Of a stretch of 14,784 bases of DNA, positions 14,272 to 14,784 are shown in pieces. How positions within the stretch are numbered: the stretch's first letter is position 1; every line of letters starts with the position of its first letter. Both the position numbers and the translations under genes were made by a program. Origin of the DNA: an uncultured Porphyromonadaceae bacterium. Its GTDB lineage: Bacteria > Bacteroidota > Bacteroidia > Bacteroidales > Muribaculaceae. Under the pieces are notes generated by a model that saw only the letters and a list, made by a program, of their open reading frames with translations, made no database searches and was not told the origin of the DNA. Location: positions 1-14,784 of the forward strand of contig UROS01000046.1 of NCBI GenBank assembly GCA_900549445.1, written 5' to 3'.

Positions 14272-14784
14272 ATGGTAAACGGATTTTTACGTGTTGCGGC
14301 GGCAGTTCCGCAAATCAATGTGGCCGACGTGGATCACAACCTGGAGGAAATTACGGCTCTCCTGCATGAACTCGAGAAAAAAGAGGTGGATATAGCCGTT
14401 TTTCCCGAAATGTGCGTCACCGGCTACACCTGCGGTGATCTTTTCCACAACTCGCTCCTCCTTGAGGCCGCCATGAACGCTCTCGAAAAACTGCGTGAAC
14501 TGTCGGCCGGCAGGAAAGTCCACTTTATTGTCGGAGTCCCCGTGCTGCACGACGGATCGCTCTACAACTGCGCGGCTCTGCTGCGCGACGGCGACCTGAA
14601 ACTCACGGCGAAATCCTATATACCGAACTACAACGAATTCTACGAGCGGCGATGGTGGCGTCAGGCCGACGGCGATTTCGACATCACACTCCCGTCGGGG
14701 CTCCGGGCCACCGTAACCCGCAGCGGCGTGTTCTACAGCCACGGCGCCCGCATCGGCATAGAAATCTGCGAGGATCTCTGGGTG
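14272..14784 (+). CDS. nadE: Glutamine-dependent NAD+ synthetase (3' partial)
   Basis: The frame opens at ATG 14272 and runs off the end of the window after 171 codons. The encoded part is the N-terminal nitrilase-like glutaminase domain, which releases ammonia from glutamine for amidation of nicotinic acid adenine dinucleotide to NAD+ by a C-terminal synthetase domain that lies outside the window. The triad is visible: Glu46 in FPEMCVTGYTCGDLF, Lys114 in AKSYIPNYNEFYERRWW, and Cys166 in IGIEICEDLW. These motifs, with the GDLF and YERRWW segments, separate NadE from generic nitrilases. A -7 box lies about 25 bases upstream, and the gap from the transporter is 57 bases. Confidence 0.93.
   Translation, partial: MVNGFLRVAAAVPQINVADVDHNLEEITALLHELEKKEVDIAVFPEMCVTGYTCGDLFHNSLLLEAAMNALEKLRELSAGRKVHFIVGVPVLHDGSLYNCAALLRDGDLKLTAKSYIPNYNEFYERRWWRQADGDFDITLPSGLRATVTRSGVFYSHGARIGIEICEDLWV

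Overview
The window looks like chromosomal DNA from a gut-type member of the Bacteroidales, most likely a Muribaculaceae-like organism. Three things point there: a gene set and order typical of Bacteroidota (nusB-yajC-YbbR-like-coaE, a fused glutaminase NadE, an oversized NusB), several exact TAnnTTTG -7 promoter boxes, and generally weak Shine-Dalgarno sequences. The family assignment is inferred from memory of these proteins and was not tested by a search. Base composition is GC-rich apart from one visibly AT-rich island around 7840-9240.

Layout, left to right. A GH36 alpha-galactosidase (5' end outside the window) ends at 2159 and is followed by a long 3' untranslated stretch with a strong intrinsic terminator at 2304-2342. 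Then comes a compact three-gene + strand operon (2411-4960): a free-standing NRPS-type adenylation domain without carrier protein, a GNAT acetyltransferase joined to it by an ATGA overlap, and a small alpha/beta hydrolase overlapping the GNAT. This resembles an uncharacterised small-molecule pathway. valS (5065-7683) follows with its own promoter and terminator.

Facing valS is a - strand housekeeping block: nusB (starting at 12680), yajC, a YbbR-like protein and coaE (ending at 9250). Between the coaE and valS ends sits a single AT-rich gene, a YhcG/DUF1016-family PDDEXK nuclease (7875-9053), bracketed by two direct copies of the 3' end of coaE. The 43-bp core has one mismatch, which is synonymous in the coaE frame. 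The intact coaE uses the copy at 9248-9290; the copy at 7793-7835 is an orphan next to the valS terminator. The simplest reading is that the nuclease gene entered the end of coaE and left or brought a duplicate of the coaE tail. This is the most interesting structure in the window.

To the right, nusB and a MATE-family efflux transporter diverge from a shared intergenic region with a -7 box in each direction. The window ends inside nadE (glutamine-dependent NAD+ synthetase), of which only the N-terminal glutaminase domain is present. NusB carries a roughly 160-residue internal tandem duplication. No tRNA, rRNA, CRISPR array, transposase or integrase was seen.
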